DNA from: G963674685 sp963674685
Lineage (GTDB): Bacteria > Lernaellota > Lernaellaia > JACKCT01
Assembly (NCBI GenBank): GCA_963674685.2
Contig: CAXXWT010000004.1
Coordinates: forward strand, 62,001-126,000
Reading direction: 5' to 3'
Length of the DNA: 64,000 nucleotides
Shown here: piece by piece, positions 1 to 8,067 of the stretch
Layout: each line of letters opens with the position of its first letter
Position numbering within the stretch: the stretch's first letter is position 1
Notes under the pieces: generated by a model
What the model saw: only the letters and a program-made list of their open reading frames with translations
Told to the model about the DNA's origin: nothing
The model's database searches: none
Made by a program: the position numbers and the translations under genes

Positions 1-1
1 A

Positions 2-184
2 TATTACCGGCGTGATGTCGATCCCCAGACTTTCTGGAAAGTCATCAACCTGATTCTGGATCGCGTGGCCGATCCCCGCCTGCTTTATGAAAACGAGCTT
101 CAGATACAGGACGTGGCGGGCATTTTACTGAAAATCGTCGAGTCCGGCCTGCGCGCTTTGCCTGAAGGAGGATTGGAAAAATGA
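2..184 (+). CDS. C-terminal end of a probable TetR-family regulator (partial)
   Basis: The window opens inside an open frame of 60 codons that ends at a TGA overlapping the ATG of the next gene (ATGA). The tail is helical in character (FWKVINLILDRV, VAGILLKIVESGL), as expected for the ligand/dimer domain of a TetR-type repressor. The N-terminal helix-turn-helix lies outside the window, so the family is inferred. A TetR regulator placed first in a TolC/HlyD/ABC exporter operon is a common arrangement, and translational coupling suggests it controls the exporter behind it. Confidence 0.5.
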   Translation, partial: YYRRDVDPQTFWKVINLILDRVADPRLLYENELQIQDVAGILLKIVESGLRALPEGGLEK

Positions 185-1506
185 TTGACCGCGTAACAAC
201 CATGGTCGCGATGGCGCTCATCTTCGGCGTCGCGGCGCCGGGCATCGCGAAAACCTTCACCCTCGATGAGGCCGTCGCTTACAGCCTGGAGCATAACAAA
301 TCCCTCGCCGCGCATCGCGAGGACATCGAGGCGGCCAAGGGAACGGTGACGTACGCGCGTTCGAGCATGCTGCCACGCGTGAGCGTCGAAGGCTCTTACC
401 AATACCTTTCCGAAGTGCCGGAAATCAATTTTGAAACGCCTCCCATTCCCGGCCAGGGAACCATGACCATCAACAGGAGGATGGGCGACGAGGACAACTA
501 CAAGGCCGAAATCCGCGCCCGGCAGCTTCTGTTTTCCTCAGGGAAGGCCGCCAAGGCCCTGTCCATGAGCAAAGGGGGCCTGGCCGCGTCGCAGGAAAAA
601 GTCCTGGCCACGGAAGATGATCTGGCCCGGCAGGTGACCGAGACATTTTACGGCGTGCTTTTGGCGCAGGATATTTTACAGGCCACGCGCGAGGCTCTCG
701 ACGCGGCCGAGGCTCATCTGACCGACGTGAAAATCCGATACGACCAGGGCGCCGCCAGCCGCTTCGAGCTTCTTCGCTCGGAAGTGGAAGCGGCAAATCT
801 GCGCCCGCGGGTCAGGCAGGCGGCGAACACCGTCGAGGTCGCCAAGATCGGACTGAAGGCTCTGTTGGGTTTCGATCTCGACGATCCCGTCGAAGTGCGC
901 GGATCCTTAAGCGAGACGCCCATGGATATGCAATATGGCGATGCCATGCAAAGCGCCCTGGACAAACGCCACGAACTGACGGCCCTGGATCTGGTGATCG
1001 ACGTCAAGGAGGATCAGGCGTGGGCGGCGACGGCGGATATGCTGCCCGTCGTCACCGCGTTCGGCGGCTATAGCTGGCAGAAGCCCTGGTACTTCGAAGA
1101 AGACTGGACCGATCTGTGGACCGTGGGCGTCGGGGCGTCCATCCCGATTTTCGACGGGATGTCGGCGCTGGGCAAACGGCGGGAGGCGCAGGCCGAGCGG
1201 CGCCGGACGCAAAAGGAAAAAGCCGCGCTGGTCGACGCCATCGACATGCAGATCAAAAGCGCGCTTTTGGATCTTTCCGAAGTGCGCGGGCGTATCGAGG
1301 AAACCGGCGCCAACGTGAGCCGCGCCGAGGAAACGCTGAAAATGGCGGAGACGGGTTATAAAAACGGCGCCGCCACGAATCTCGAAGTCCTCGACGCGCA
1401 GTTGGCGTTGACCGGCGCGAAAACTCAAAACATCCGGGCTCTATACGATTACAACATCGCGCGCACCAAACTGCTGGCCGCCTCCGGCCGGCTCCTGGTC
1501 CGCTAG
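181..1506 (+). CDS. TolC-family outer-membrane efflux channel
   Basis: A 441-residue outer-membrane factor. Residues 1-24 form a signal peptide ending in IAK, followed by the typical TolC start (TLDEAVAYSLEHN). Two long amphipathic helical repeats follow, with the recurring VKIRYDQGAASRFELL and TGYKNGAATNLEVLDAQ segments that mark the two OEP repeats. The start has a GGAGG element a few bases upstream and overlaps the preceding stop. It is the channel of the tripartite exporter encoded by the next five genes. The length is normal for the family and nothing is missing. Confidence 0.92.
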   Translation: MIDRVTTMVAMALIFGVAAPGIAKTFTLDEAVAYSLEHNKSLAAHREDIEAAKGTVTYARSSMLPRVSVEGSYQYLSEVPEINFETPPIPGQGTMTINRRMGDEDNYKAEIRARQLLFSSGKAAKALSMSKGGLAASQEKVLATEDDLARQVTETFYGVLLAQDILQATREALDAAEAHLTDVKIRYDQGAASRFELLRSEVEAANLRPRVRQAANTVEVAKIGLKALLGFDLDDPVEVRGSLSETPMDMQYGDAMQSALDKRHELTALDLVIDVKEDQAWAATADMLPVVTAFGGYSWQKPWYFEEDWTDLWTVGVGASIPIFDGMSALGKRREAQAERRRTQKEKAALVDAIDMQIKSALLDLSEVRGRIEETGANVSRAEETLKMAETGYKNGAATNLEVLDAQLALTGAKTQNIRALYDYNIARTKLLAASGRLLVR

Positions 1507-1518
1507 GAGGCGATTGTC

Positions 1519-2382
1519 ATGCCGAAGAAAATCATTCCCATCATCCTGATCGCGGCGGTCCTTGCCGGCGGCTATTATTTTCTGGAAATGCGGCCGAAGG
1601 AAACAGGCGAAACCTATTATTCGGGAACCGTGGAAGCCACGGAGGTGACGCTTTCGGCGCAAATCGCCGGGCAGGTTCTGGAGGTCACGGCCGACGAGGG
1701 CGACCGCGTTGACGAGGGCGACGTCCTGGTGCGCCTGGATCACGCCCTGCTCGACGCGCAGCTGGAGCAGGCCGAGGCGGCCCGCACGAGCGCCGCGGGG
1801 CAATATGCTTCGGTCAAGGCGACCATCAAAAACGTGAACGCCAATGTCAGCAGAAGCGACAATCTGTACAAAGCGGGCAGCATCTCCGAGCAGCAGTTCG
1901 ATTCGGTCTCCACGCAGCAGGATGTCCTCAAGGCCCAGCAAACCTCCGCTTACGGAATGATCAAGCAGGCCGAGGCCACGGCGAAATTCGTCAAAGAGCA
2001 AATCTCAAAAGCGGAAATCAAGGCCACGGTTTCCGGCGCGGTGCTGACCAGAAGCATCGAGCCCGGCGAGATGGCCATGCCCGGCGCGGCGCTTATCACG
2101 ATCGCCGATTTAGAGCGCTGCTGGGTGCGCATCTATATCCCAGAGACGATTCTGGGGCGCGTGAATTTAGGACAGGAAGTCAAGCTCTATACCGACTCCT
2201 ATCCGGGCAAGGCGTACGTCGGAAAAATCACGTACATCTCCGACAAGGCCGAGTTTACGCCCAAGAACGTGCAGACCGCCGAAGAGCGCGTGCGCCTGGT
2301 TTACGCCGTGAAAGTGAGCGTGGACAACGCAGGCCGTGAACTGAAAATCGGAATGCCCGTAGACGCCTATCTGACGGAGTAG
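1519..2382 (+). CDS. HlyD/YbhG-type periplasmic adaptor (membrane fusion protein)
   Basis: A 287-residue adaptor with one N-terminal membrane anchor (residues about 4-22). The first half-lipoyl motif follows (VTLSAQIAGQVLEV, DEGDRVDEGDVLVRLD), then a coiled-coil hairpin (about 75-165), the second lipoyl half (SGAVLTRSIEPGEMA) and a beta-barrel domain. This is the layout of E. coli YbhG/YhiI. AGGAGG precedes the ATG. The gene lies 12 bases after the TolC gene and 3 bases before the first ATPase gene. It joins the ABC-2 transporter in the inner membrane to the TolC channel. Confidence 0.92.
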   Translation: MPKKIIPIILIAAVLAGGYYFLEMRPKETGETYYSGTVEATEVTLSAQIAGQVLEVTADEGDRVDEGDVLVRLDHALLDAQLEQAEAARTSAAGQYASVKATIKNVNANVSRSDNLYKAGSISEQQFDSVSTQQDVLKAQQTSAYGMIKQAEATAKFVKEQISKAEIKATVSGAVLTRSIEPGEMAMPGAALITIADLERCWVRIYIPETILGRVNLGQEVKLYTDSYPGKAYVGKITYISDKAEFTPKNVQTAEERVRLVYAVKVSVDNAGRELKIGMPVDAYLTE

Positions 2383-2385
2383 CCG

Positions 2386-3306
2386 GTGCCGATTTTACAA
2401 ACCAGAAACTTGAAGAAGAATTTCGGCGAAACGCAGGCGCTGCGCGGCGTGAGTTTCGACGTCGAGCCCGGGGAAATCTTCGGCTTGATCGGCCCCGACG
2501 GCGCGGGAAAAACCACGACCCTGCGCCTTCTGGTCGGCGTTCTCGATCCCGACGGCGGCGGCGTCGAAATCGACGGAATATCCGTGGCCGACGACGCGGA
2601 CCGGGTCCGGGAACGCGTGGGATATATGCCGCAACACTTTTCCCTTTATCGGGATTTGAGCGTTGAAGAGAACTTGAATTTTTTCGCCGACATGTATTTC
2701 GTCGGCAAAAAAGAGCGCGCCGGGCGCATCGAGGAGCTTTACGCGTTTTCGCGCCTCAAACCTTTCGCGAAGCGGCCCGCGGGAAAACTCTCCGGCGGAA
2801 TGCAAAAGAAACTCGCCCTGTCCTGCGGCATGATCCACACGCCGAAGCTGCTTTTTCTCGACGAGCCGACTACGGGCGTGGATCCGGTCAGCCGCCGCGA
2901 GTTATGGGACATCCTTTACCGCTTCGCCGACCGGGGCGTGGGGATGGTGGTGTGCACGCCTTACATGGACGAAGCCGAGCGCTGCCACCGCATCGGGCTG
3001 ATGCACGAAGGGCGCTTTTTGACCGTGGATTCTCCGGCGGCGGTCGTGAGCGGGCATGATGAAAACGTTTTCGAACTTGCGGGCGCCGATCGCGACGCGG
3101 TGGAAAAAGCCTTGGAGGAAGTCGGCGAGGTCAACGACCTTTATCCGTTCGGGGATCTCATTCATATCGCCGCTTCCGTTCGGATGGACCACTCGAAAAT
3201 CATCGAATGTACGCTTAATAAAAACGGGATCGCGTTTGAAAGCGTCGAGAAAGTCCGCCCGAGTTTCGAAGATGTCTTCATGGCGAAAATCAGGAAGCTG
3301 TCATGA
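2386..3306 (+). CDS. ABC-2 exporter ATPase 1 (YbhF N-half-like)
   Basis: A 306-residue ATPase with Walker A (GPDGAGKTT), Q-loop (YMPQHFSLY), signature (LSGGMQKKLAL) and Walker B (LLFLDEPTTGVD). It starts at GTG with GGAG six bases upstream. In E. coli YbhF two ATPase domains are fused in one chain; here they are separate genes that overlap by 4 bases. This copy resembles the N-terminal half. The switch region reads VVCTPYMDEAER, with Pro in place of the usual switch His (VVCTTHYMDEAE), so this ATP site may be degenerate while the partner keeps a normal site. Confidence 0.9.
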   Translation: MPILQTRNLKKNFGETQALRGVSFDVEPGEIFGLIGPDGAGKTTTLRLLVGVLDPDGGGVEIDGISVADDADRVRERVGYMPQHFSLYRDLSVEENLNFFADMYFVGKKERAGRIEELYAFSRLKPFAKRPAGKLSGGMQKKLALSCGMIHTPKLLFLDEPTTGVDPVSRRELWDILYRFADRGVGMVVCTPYMDEAERCHRIGLMHEGRFLTVDSPAAVVSGHDENVFELAGADRDAVEKALEEVGEVNDLYPFGDLIHIAASVRMDHSKIIECTLNKNGIAFESVEKVRPSFEDVFMAKIRKLS

Positions 3307-4274
3307 CTGAAAACGACGCCGTATGGGTGAAAAATCTGACCAAGAGATTCGGCAAAGATTTTCTCGCCGTGGACGGCATCTCCTTTCGCGTCGAGCGTTC
3401 GGCGATCTACGGTTTCCTGGGGCCCAACGGCGCTGGAAAATCCACCACCATCAGAATGCTTTGCGGGATTTTGCTTCCGACCTCGGGCCGGGGCGAAGTC
3501 GGCGGTTTCGACATCATGAAGCAGTCCGACAAAATCAAGGAAAACATCGGCTACATGTCCCAGAAATTCAGCCTCTACGACGATCTGAGCGTGCGCCAGA
3601 ATCTGGAGTTTTACGCGGGCATCTATCGCGTGCCGCGCAAAAAACGCGCTCAGAGAATCGCAGAGACCGTGGAAATGGCGGGGTTGCGGGGCCTGGAAGA
3701 CAACCTGACCGGCGCGCTGTCCGGCGGATGGAAACAGCGCCTGGCCCTGGGCGCGTCCATCCTGCACGAACCTTCGATCCTTTTTCTCGACGAGCCCACC
3801 GCCGGCGTCGATCCCATTTCCCGGCGAAAGTTCTGGGACCTCATTCACGACATGAAGAAAAAAGGCGTCACCGTTTTCGTCACCACGCATTACATGGACG
3901 AGGCCGAGCATTGCGACACCTTGAGCCTTATCAGCGCCGGGCAAATCATCGCGTCCGCTTCCCCCAGAGCGCTTAAGAGCGACGCCATATCCGGCGCCCT
4001 GCTGAATGTCTCCGCCGAGCCCATGGGCGAAGCGATCAAGATTTTTAACGCATCGCCCGCATTCGAGTCGGCGCAGATTTTCGGCAGCGCCATCCACGTG
4101 ACGGCGCGAGATCAAGGGGATGTGGCGGCCGCGGCGCGTACGCTTCTGGAATCGAAAGGGTGCCGGGTTCAAGGCGTGGAAATCATCCGGCCCAGCCTGG
4201 AGGACGCCTTTATCACGTTGATTCAAAAGCAGACGCGCGGCGAAATGGATCGATTCGACGGGGGCGCAAAATGA
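3303..4274 (+). CDS. ABC-2 exporter ATPase 2 (YbhF C-half-like)
   Basis: A 323-residue ATPase with Walker A (GPNGAGKST), Q-loop (YMSQKFSLYDDLSV), signature (LSGGWKQRLALG), Walker B (ILFLDEPTAGVD) and switch His (VTTHYMDEAEH). The ATG overlaps the stop of ATPase 1, and its own stop overlaps the first permease gene (ATGA). Both junctions imply translational coupling and a fixed stoichiometry. With ATPase 1 it probably forms a heterodimer beneath the two permeases. Confidence 0.92.
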   Translation: MTENDAVWVKNLTKRFGKDFLAVDGISFRVERSAIYGFLGPNGAGKSTTIRMLCGILLPTSGRGEVGGFDIMKQSDKIKENIGYMSQKFSLYDDLSVRQNLEFYAGIYRVPRKKRAQRIAETVEMAGLRGLEDNLTGALSGGWKQRLALGASILHEPSILFLDEPTAGVDPISRRKFWDLIHDMKKKGVTVFVTTHYMDEAEHCDTLSLISAGQIIASASPRALKSDAISGALLNVSAEPMGEAIKIFNASPAFESAQIFGSAIHVTARDQGDVAAAARTLLESKGCRVQGVEIIRPSLEDAFITLIQKQTRGEMDRFDGGAK

Positions 4275-5407
4275 GAAGCCGAATCATCCCCATCGCCAAA
4301 AAGGAGACGCTGCACATTGTCAGGGACTGGCGGACTTTGCTGATGGCTTTCGCCATGCCCGTGGTCATGGTGCTGCTTTTCGGATACGCGATAACTTTGG
4401 ACATCAAAGACCTTCGCCTGGCCGTGGCCGACAGCGACCGGAGTCAGCAAAGCCGCAAGCTCACTAACGCCATGACGGGAAGCGAATATTTCCGGATTGT
4501 GGGCGAAGCGACGAGTGAAGACGAGATCGCCGATTTTCTCGATAAAAGCATCGCCCAGACCGTTTTGGCGATCCCGCGGGATTATTCAGCGAGCCTTGAT
4601 CGCGGTGAGGACGCCGACGTGCAGATTCTCGTGGACGGCGCGGAGTCCAACACCGCCACCATCGCCGCAGGTTATTTGCAGAAAATCATGCTCCAGCAGC
4701 TTATGGACGCCATCCGGGAACGCATGGCCGGCGCCGGAGTCGATCCCGACAACCTGCAGGCGCCTATCAACGTGGAATCCCGCTACTGGTATAACGACGA
4801 GTTGCGCAGCCAGAATTTCATCGTGCCGGGATTGATCGCCGCGATTCTGATGATCATGACCGCTCTTCTCACGAGCCTGACCATCGTCGGCGAACGGGAG
4901 CGGGGATCGCTGGAGCAACTCATCGCCACGCCGGTAAGGCCTTATGAAATCATGATCGGCAAGCTGATCCCATACTTTTGCATCGGAATGATCGACGCCG
5001 TCATGGTCGCGGTGATCGGCGTCGAGGTTTTCAAGGTGCCCTTCGTGGGCGACATCAGACTTTTCATGCTGGGAACCGCCGTTTTCGCCGTGGCGGGCCT
5101 CATGATCGGCCTTCGCATTTCCATCGCCGCCGCGACGCAGGTATTCGCCATGCAACTGGCCATCATCGCTTCCATGCTGCCGAGCTATCTGCTGTCGGGC
5201 TTCATGTTCGCCATCAAGAACATGCCCGGCTGGCTTCAGGTTCTCACGTACGTGGTTCCGGCGCGCTACCTGGTGGAGATTCTGCGCGGGATTTTCCTGA
5301 AAGGAACCGATATGGATTTGCTTTACAAACCCATTGCGGTGCTGTGCCTGATGGCGGTGATTTTTCTGGTGATGTGCGTGAAAACTTTCAAGAAAAAGAT
5401 CGGATGA
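4271..5407 (+). CDS. ABC-2 family permease 1 (YbhS-like)
   Basis: A 378-residue ABC-2 permease. One N-terminal membrane helix (MAFAMPVVMVLLFGYAITL) is followed by a large extracytoplasmic domain (about 50-170). A cluster of five membrane helices follows, with the conserved ERERGSLEQLIATPVRP coupling segment and LSGFMFAIKNMP before the last helices. An open frame continues upstream to 4160, but the ATG at 4271 has GGGGG six bases ahead, overlaps the ATPase stop as ATGA and gives the canonical N-terminus, so it is preferred. It pairs with the following permease. Confidence 0.9.
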   Translation: MRSRIIPIAKKETLHIVRDWRTLLMAFAMPVVMVLLFGYAITLDIKDLRLAVADSDRSQQSRKLTNAMTGSEYFRIVGEATSEDEIADFLDKSIAQTVLAIPRDYSASLDRGEDADVQILVDGAESNTATIAAGYLQKIMLQQLMDAIRERMAGAGVDPDNLQAPINVESRYWYNDELRSQNFIVPGLIAAILMIMTALLTSLTIVGERERGSLEQLIATPVRPYEIMIGKLIPYFCIGMIDAVMVAVIGVEVFKVPFVGDIRLFMLGTAVFAVAGLMIGLRISIAAATQVFAMQLAIIASMLPSYLLSGFMFAIKNMPGWLQVLTYVVPARYLVEILRGIFLKGTDMDLLYKPIAVLCLMAVIFLVMCVKTFKKKIG

Positions 5408-5411
5408 CGAT

Positions 5412-6563
5412 ATGGACCGTGTGTTTTTCGTCATGAAAAAGGAATTTATCCAGACCTTCCGCGACCGGCGCATGCTGATGATTATCTTCGTCGCCCCGAT
5501 CATTCAGCTTTTTATCTTCGGATACGCGGTGACGACCGAGGTGGACAACGTCAACCTCGGATTGCTCAATTACGATAACGGACCACAAACGCGTCGCATT
5601 ATCGAAGCGTTTACTGGCTCGGGATATTTTACGCTGGTCGGTTCTCTGGATAGCGACGATCAATTGCGCGAATCTCTTTATAACGGCCGAATCGACATGG
5701 CTCTGGTTATCCCTCCGGACTTTGAAAAAAGCGTGAGCCGCGGCGACCCTGTTTCCATTCAGGCCGTTTTCGACGGCTCCGATTCCAACTCGGCGCAGAT
5801 CGCCGGCAGCTATACGGAGCAGATCATCGGCTCCATCTCGCGGGACCTGCTGCTTGAAAAACTAGTCACGCAAAAAGCCACGGCCGCGCAGATGGGCCGC
5901 AATGTTTATTTGTCTCCGCCGCAGATCAATCCGCGTGTGCGCGTTTGGTATAATCCGGATCTCGAAAGCGCCAATTACATGGTTCCCGGCGTCGTCGCCC
6001 TTTTGCTTCTGGTCGTCACCATCCTGCTGACCGGCATGGCCATTACCCGGGAAAAAGAAATCGGCACCCTGGAACAGATCATGGTCAGCCCTATTCAGCG
6101 CTGGCAGTTGATCCTCGGAAAGCTTCTTCCGTTCGCCATCCTGGGTTTCGTGGACGTGCTGCTGATTGTCACCGCGGCCCGCTGGCATTTCGGCGTGCCC
6201 TTTCGCGGCAGCCTGCTATTGCTGCTGGGAGCCTCGGGGCTTTTTCTGTTTTCGACGCTGGGCCTCGGGCTTTTCTTTTCCGCTTTTTCATCCACGCAGC
6301 AGCAGGCCATGTTCATCACCTTCATGTTCCTGATGCCCGCCATTTTGCTTTCCGGTTTCATGTTCCCCATCGAAAACATGCCCGTGTCCGTCCAATACCT
6401 GACTTACTTAAATCCCCTGCGCTACTTTCTCGTGGTCATCCGCGGAATTTTCCTGAAAGGAAACGGCGTGGATGTTCTCTGGCCGCAACTGGCCTCCATG
6501 GCCGTTTTCGGCGTCGGAATCTTCACGTTGGCCTCGCGCCTTTTCAGCAAGAGACTTGATTGA
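5412..6563 (+). CDS. ABC-2 family permease 2 (YbhR-like)
   Basis: A 383-residue ABC-2 permease, paralogous to the preceding one. It has an N-terminal helix (IFVAPIIQLFIFGYAVTTEV), an external domain, the coupling segment EKEIGTLEQIMVSPIQ and a five-helix block with LSGFMFPIENMP. It starts 4 bases after the previous stop and is the last gene of the exporter operon; no clear terminator follows. The substrate is unknown: E. coli ybhGFSR relatives export small cationic drugs or dyes, but that cannot be read from this sequence. Confidence 0.9.
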   Translation: MDRVFFVMKKEFIQTFRDRRMLMIIFVAPIIQLFIFGYAVTTEVDNVNLGLLNYDNGPQTRRIIEAFTGSGYFTLVGSLDSDDQLRESLYNGRIDMALVIPPDFEKSVSRGDPVSIQAVFDGSDSNSAQIAGSYTEQIIGSISRDLLLEKLVTQKATAAQMGRNVYLSPPQINPRVRVWYNPDLESANYMVPGVVALLLLVVTILLTGMAITREKEIGTLEQIMVSPIQRWQLILGKLLPFAILGFVDVLLIVTAARWHFGVPFRGSLLLLLGASGLFLFSTLGLGLFFSAFSSTQQQAMFITFMFLMPAILLSGFMFPIENMPVSVQYLTYLNPLRYFLVVIRGIFLKGNGVDVLWPQLASMAVFGVGIFTLASRLFSKRLD

Positions 6564-6736
6564 TTAGGGGTTATCGACAGTCTCTAAATCCGGGGCCTAT
6601 TGGCGCGTTGTCTTTGACGGGACACTTTTCGTTGCGATGCCTTCCCTCTAAGTTATCGCTGGGCTATTATCCGCTTTACGTGACCGGCGACTAAAAAACG
6701 GCTGCCGGATTATTGATTTCATTGACCCGGAATTTT

Positions 6737-8041
6737 ATGACTGAGCGAAGCAAAACCGACGCCATCGTATTCGACATGGCTTTGCCGGGCGTTGAGCTTG
6801 AAGGCGGCGCGAAGCTGCGTCATCACGTTGCGCGGGGGTGGTGCTGGGGACCTTCAGGCGCGGTCGATGAAATACGAAGGATCACGCTCGCGACGGACGA
6901 CGCCGAATACCGGGCCAGGGCATGGGTCGCGCAAAAACGCAGTGAAAGAGAGCTTATCGAACTGCGTGAGAATTATCTGGACAAAAAGCTAAAGGCGAAC
7001 GCAAGCCCGTTATCCGGGGATATGCCCACGGTCCTGCTGGTTCACGCGCTGACGGGAGATATGCGGGCCGGGGGACCGGGCGGCTGGTGGGAGGACGTCA
7101 TCGGGCCGGGCCGAGCCGTCGATCCGAATAAGCAGCGCATCCTGTGTTTCAATCTCCTTGGCTCCTGCTATGGAGCGAGCGGCCCCGCCGACGAGGGATT
7201 TCCCAATCGCGAGTCGGATACGCGATTTACGGCCGCCGCGCAGGCGTCCAAAGGCGATTTTACCGAACCCGAAAAACACATGCCCGCCACGGTGACGACC
7301 TGGGACCAGGCTCAAAGCATCCTGCTGGCATTGGACGACCTGGGCGTCGGCAAAGTGGATCTGGCTACGGGCGGCTCCCTGGGGGCGATGGTGGTCATGT
7401 GTCTGGCGGCGCTGGCGCCGGATCGTTTCGAGCGCATCGCGCCCATCGGCGCGGCGGATCGCGCAACCTCCTGGATCATCGGCTGGAACCATGTGCAGCG
7501 CCGGGCCGTTTGCCTGGATCCCGGCTTTCCCTCGGACCCCTGGCGCGGCGTGGAACTGGCGCGGCAGATCGGCATGCTGACCTACCGCGCGGAAGCCGGA
7601 ACCGAGCTTAGGCAGGGCCGGGCTCTGGCGGGGCGCGACGCGGATGATCCTTCATGGTCGTCCCGTGAGCATTACCGGATTCAGACCTATCTGGAGCATC
7701 AGGGCCAAAAGCTCATCGGGCGTTTTCACGCCGGCGCATATCTGGCCTTGTCGGGCGCCATGGATCATCACGACCTGTCGCGCAAGCCGTTCTGGTTTGA
7801 AGGCGGGGATGCGGATGCGGGCGACTGGGGCGTCCCGAGGATCAAGGCCCGGGCCTTGTGCGTGGGAATCGACAGCGATCAGTTATTCTTTCCCGGCGCC
7901 ATAAAATGTTTTGCGGAAAAACTGACGGCGGGCGGCAATGCCGCGAAATATTCTGTTCTTGAAACCCCATTCGGCCATGACGGCTTTCTCATTGAAACTT
8001 TAAAAATGGATTATATTCTTCGGCAGGCGCTGGCGCTGTAA
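6737..8041 (+). CDS. metX: Homoserine O-acetyltransferase (MetX-like)
   Basis: An alpha/beta-hydrolase acyltransferase of 434 residues that activates homoserine for methionine synthesis. It has the MetX landmarks: LVHALTGD, GGWWEDVIGPGRAVD, LLGSCYGASGP, the nucleophile elbow GGSLGAM, the Asp of GIDSDQLFFP and the His of FGHDGF. It is longer than usual because of an insert around TAAAQASKGDF. I chose ATG 6737 with GGA upstream; a TTG at 6713 in the same frame is possible. Acetyl versus succinyl specificity cannot be read with certainty. The next gene makes homoserine, so the pair forms a pathway unit. Confidence 0.85.
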   Translation: MTERSKTDAIVFDMALPGVELEGGAKLRHHVARGWCWGPSGAVDEIRRITLATDDAEYRARAWVAQKRSERELIELRENYLDKKLKANASPLSGDMPTVLLVHALTGDMRAGGPGGWWEDVIGPGRAVDPNKQRILCFNLLGSCYGASGPADEGFPNRESDTRFTAAAQASKGDFTEPEKHMPATVTTWDQAQSILLALDDLGVGKVDLATGGSLGAMVVMCLAALAPDRFERIAPIGAADRATSWIIGWNHVQRRAVCLDPGFPSDPWRGVELARQIGMLTYRAEAGTELRQGRALAGRDADDPSWSSREHYRIQTYLEHQGQKLIGRFHAGAYLALSGAMDHHDLSRKPFWFEGGDADAGDWGVPRIKARALCVGIDSDQLFFPGAIKCFAEKLTAGGNAAKYSVLETPFGHDGFLIETLKMDYILRQALAL

Positions 8042-8067
8042 CGGCCGGATAAAAATCGGAGACGAAA

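Noticed and set aside
3162..4226. Minus-strand open frame over the second ATPase gene
   Set aside because: Antisense shadow of a well-supported ABC ATPase in a G+C-rich region.
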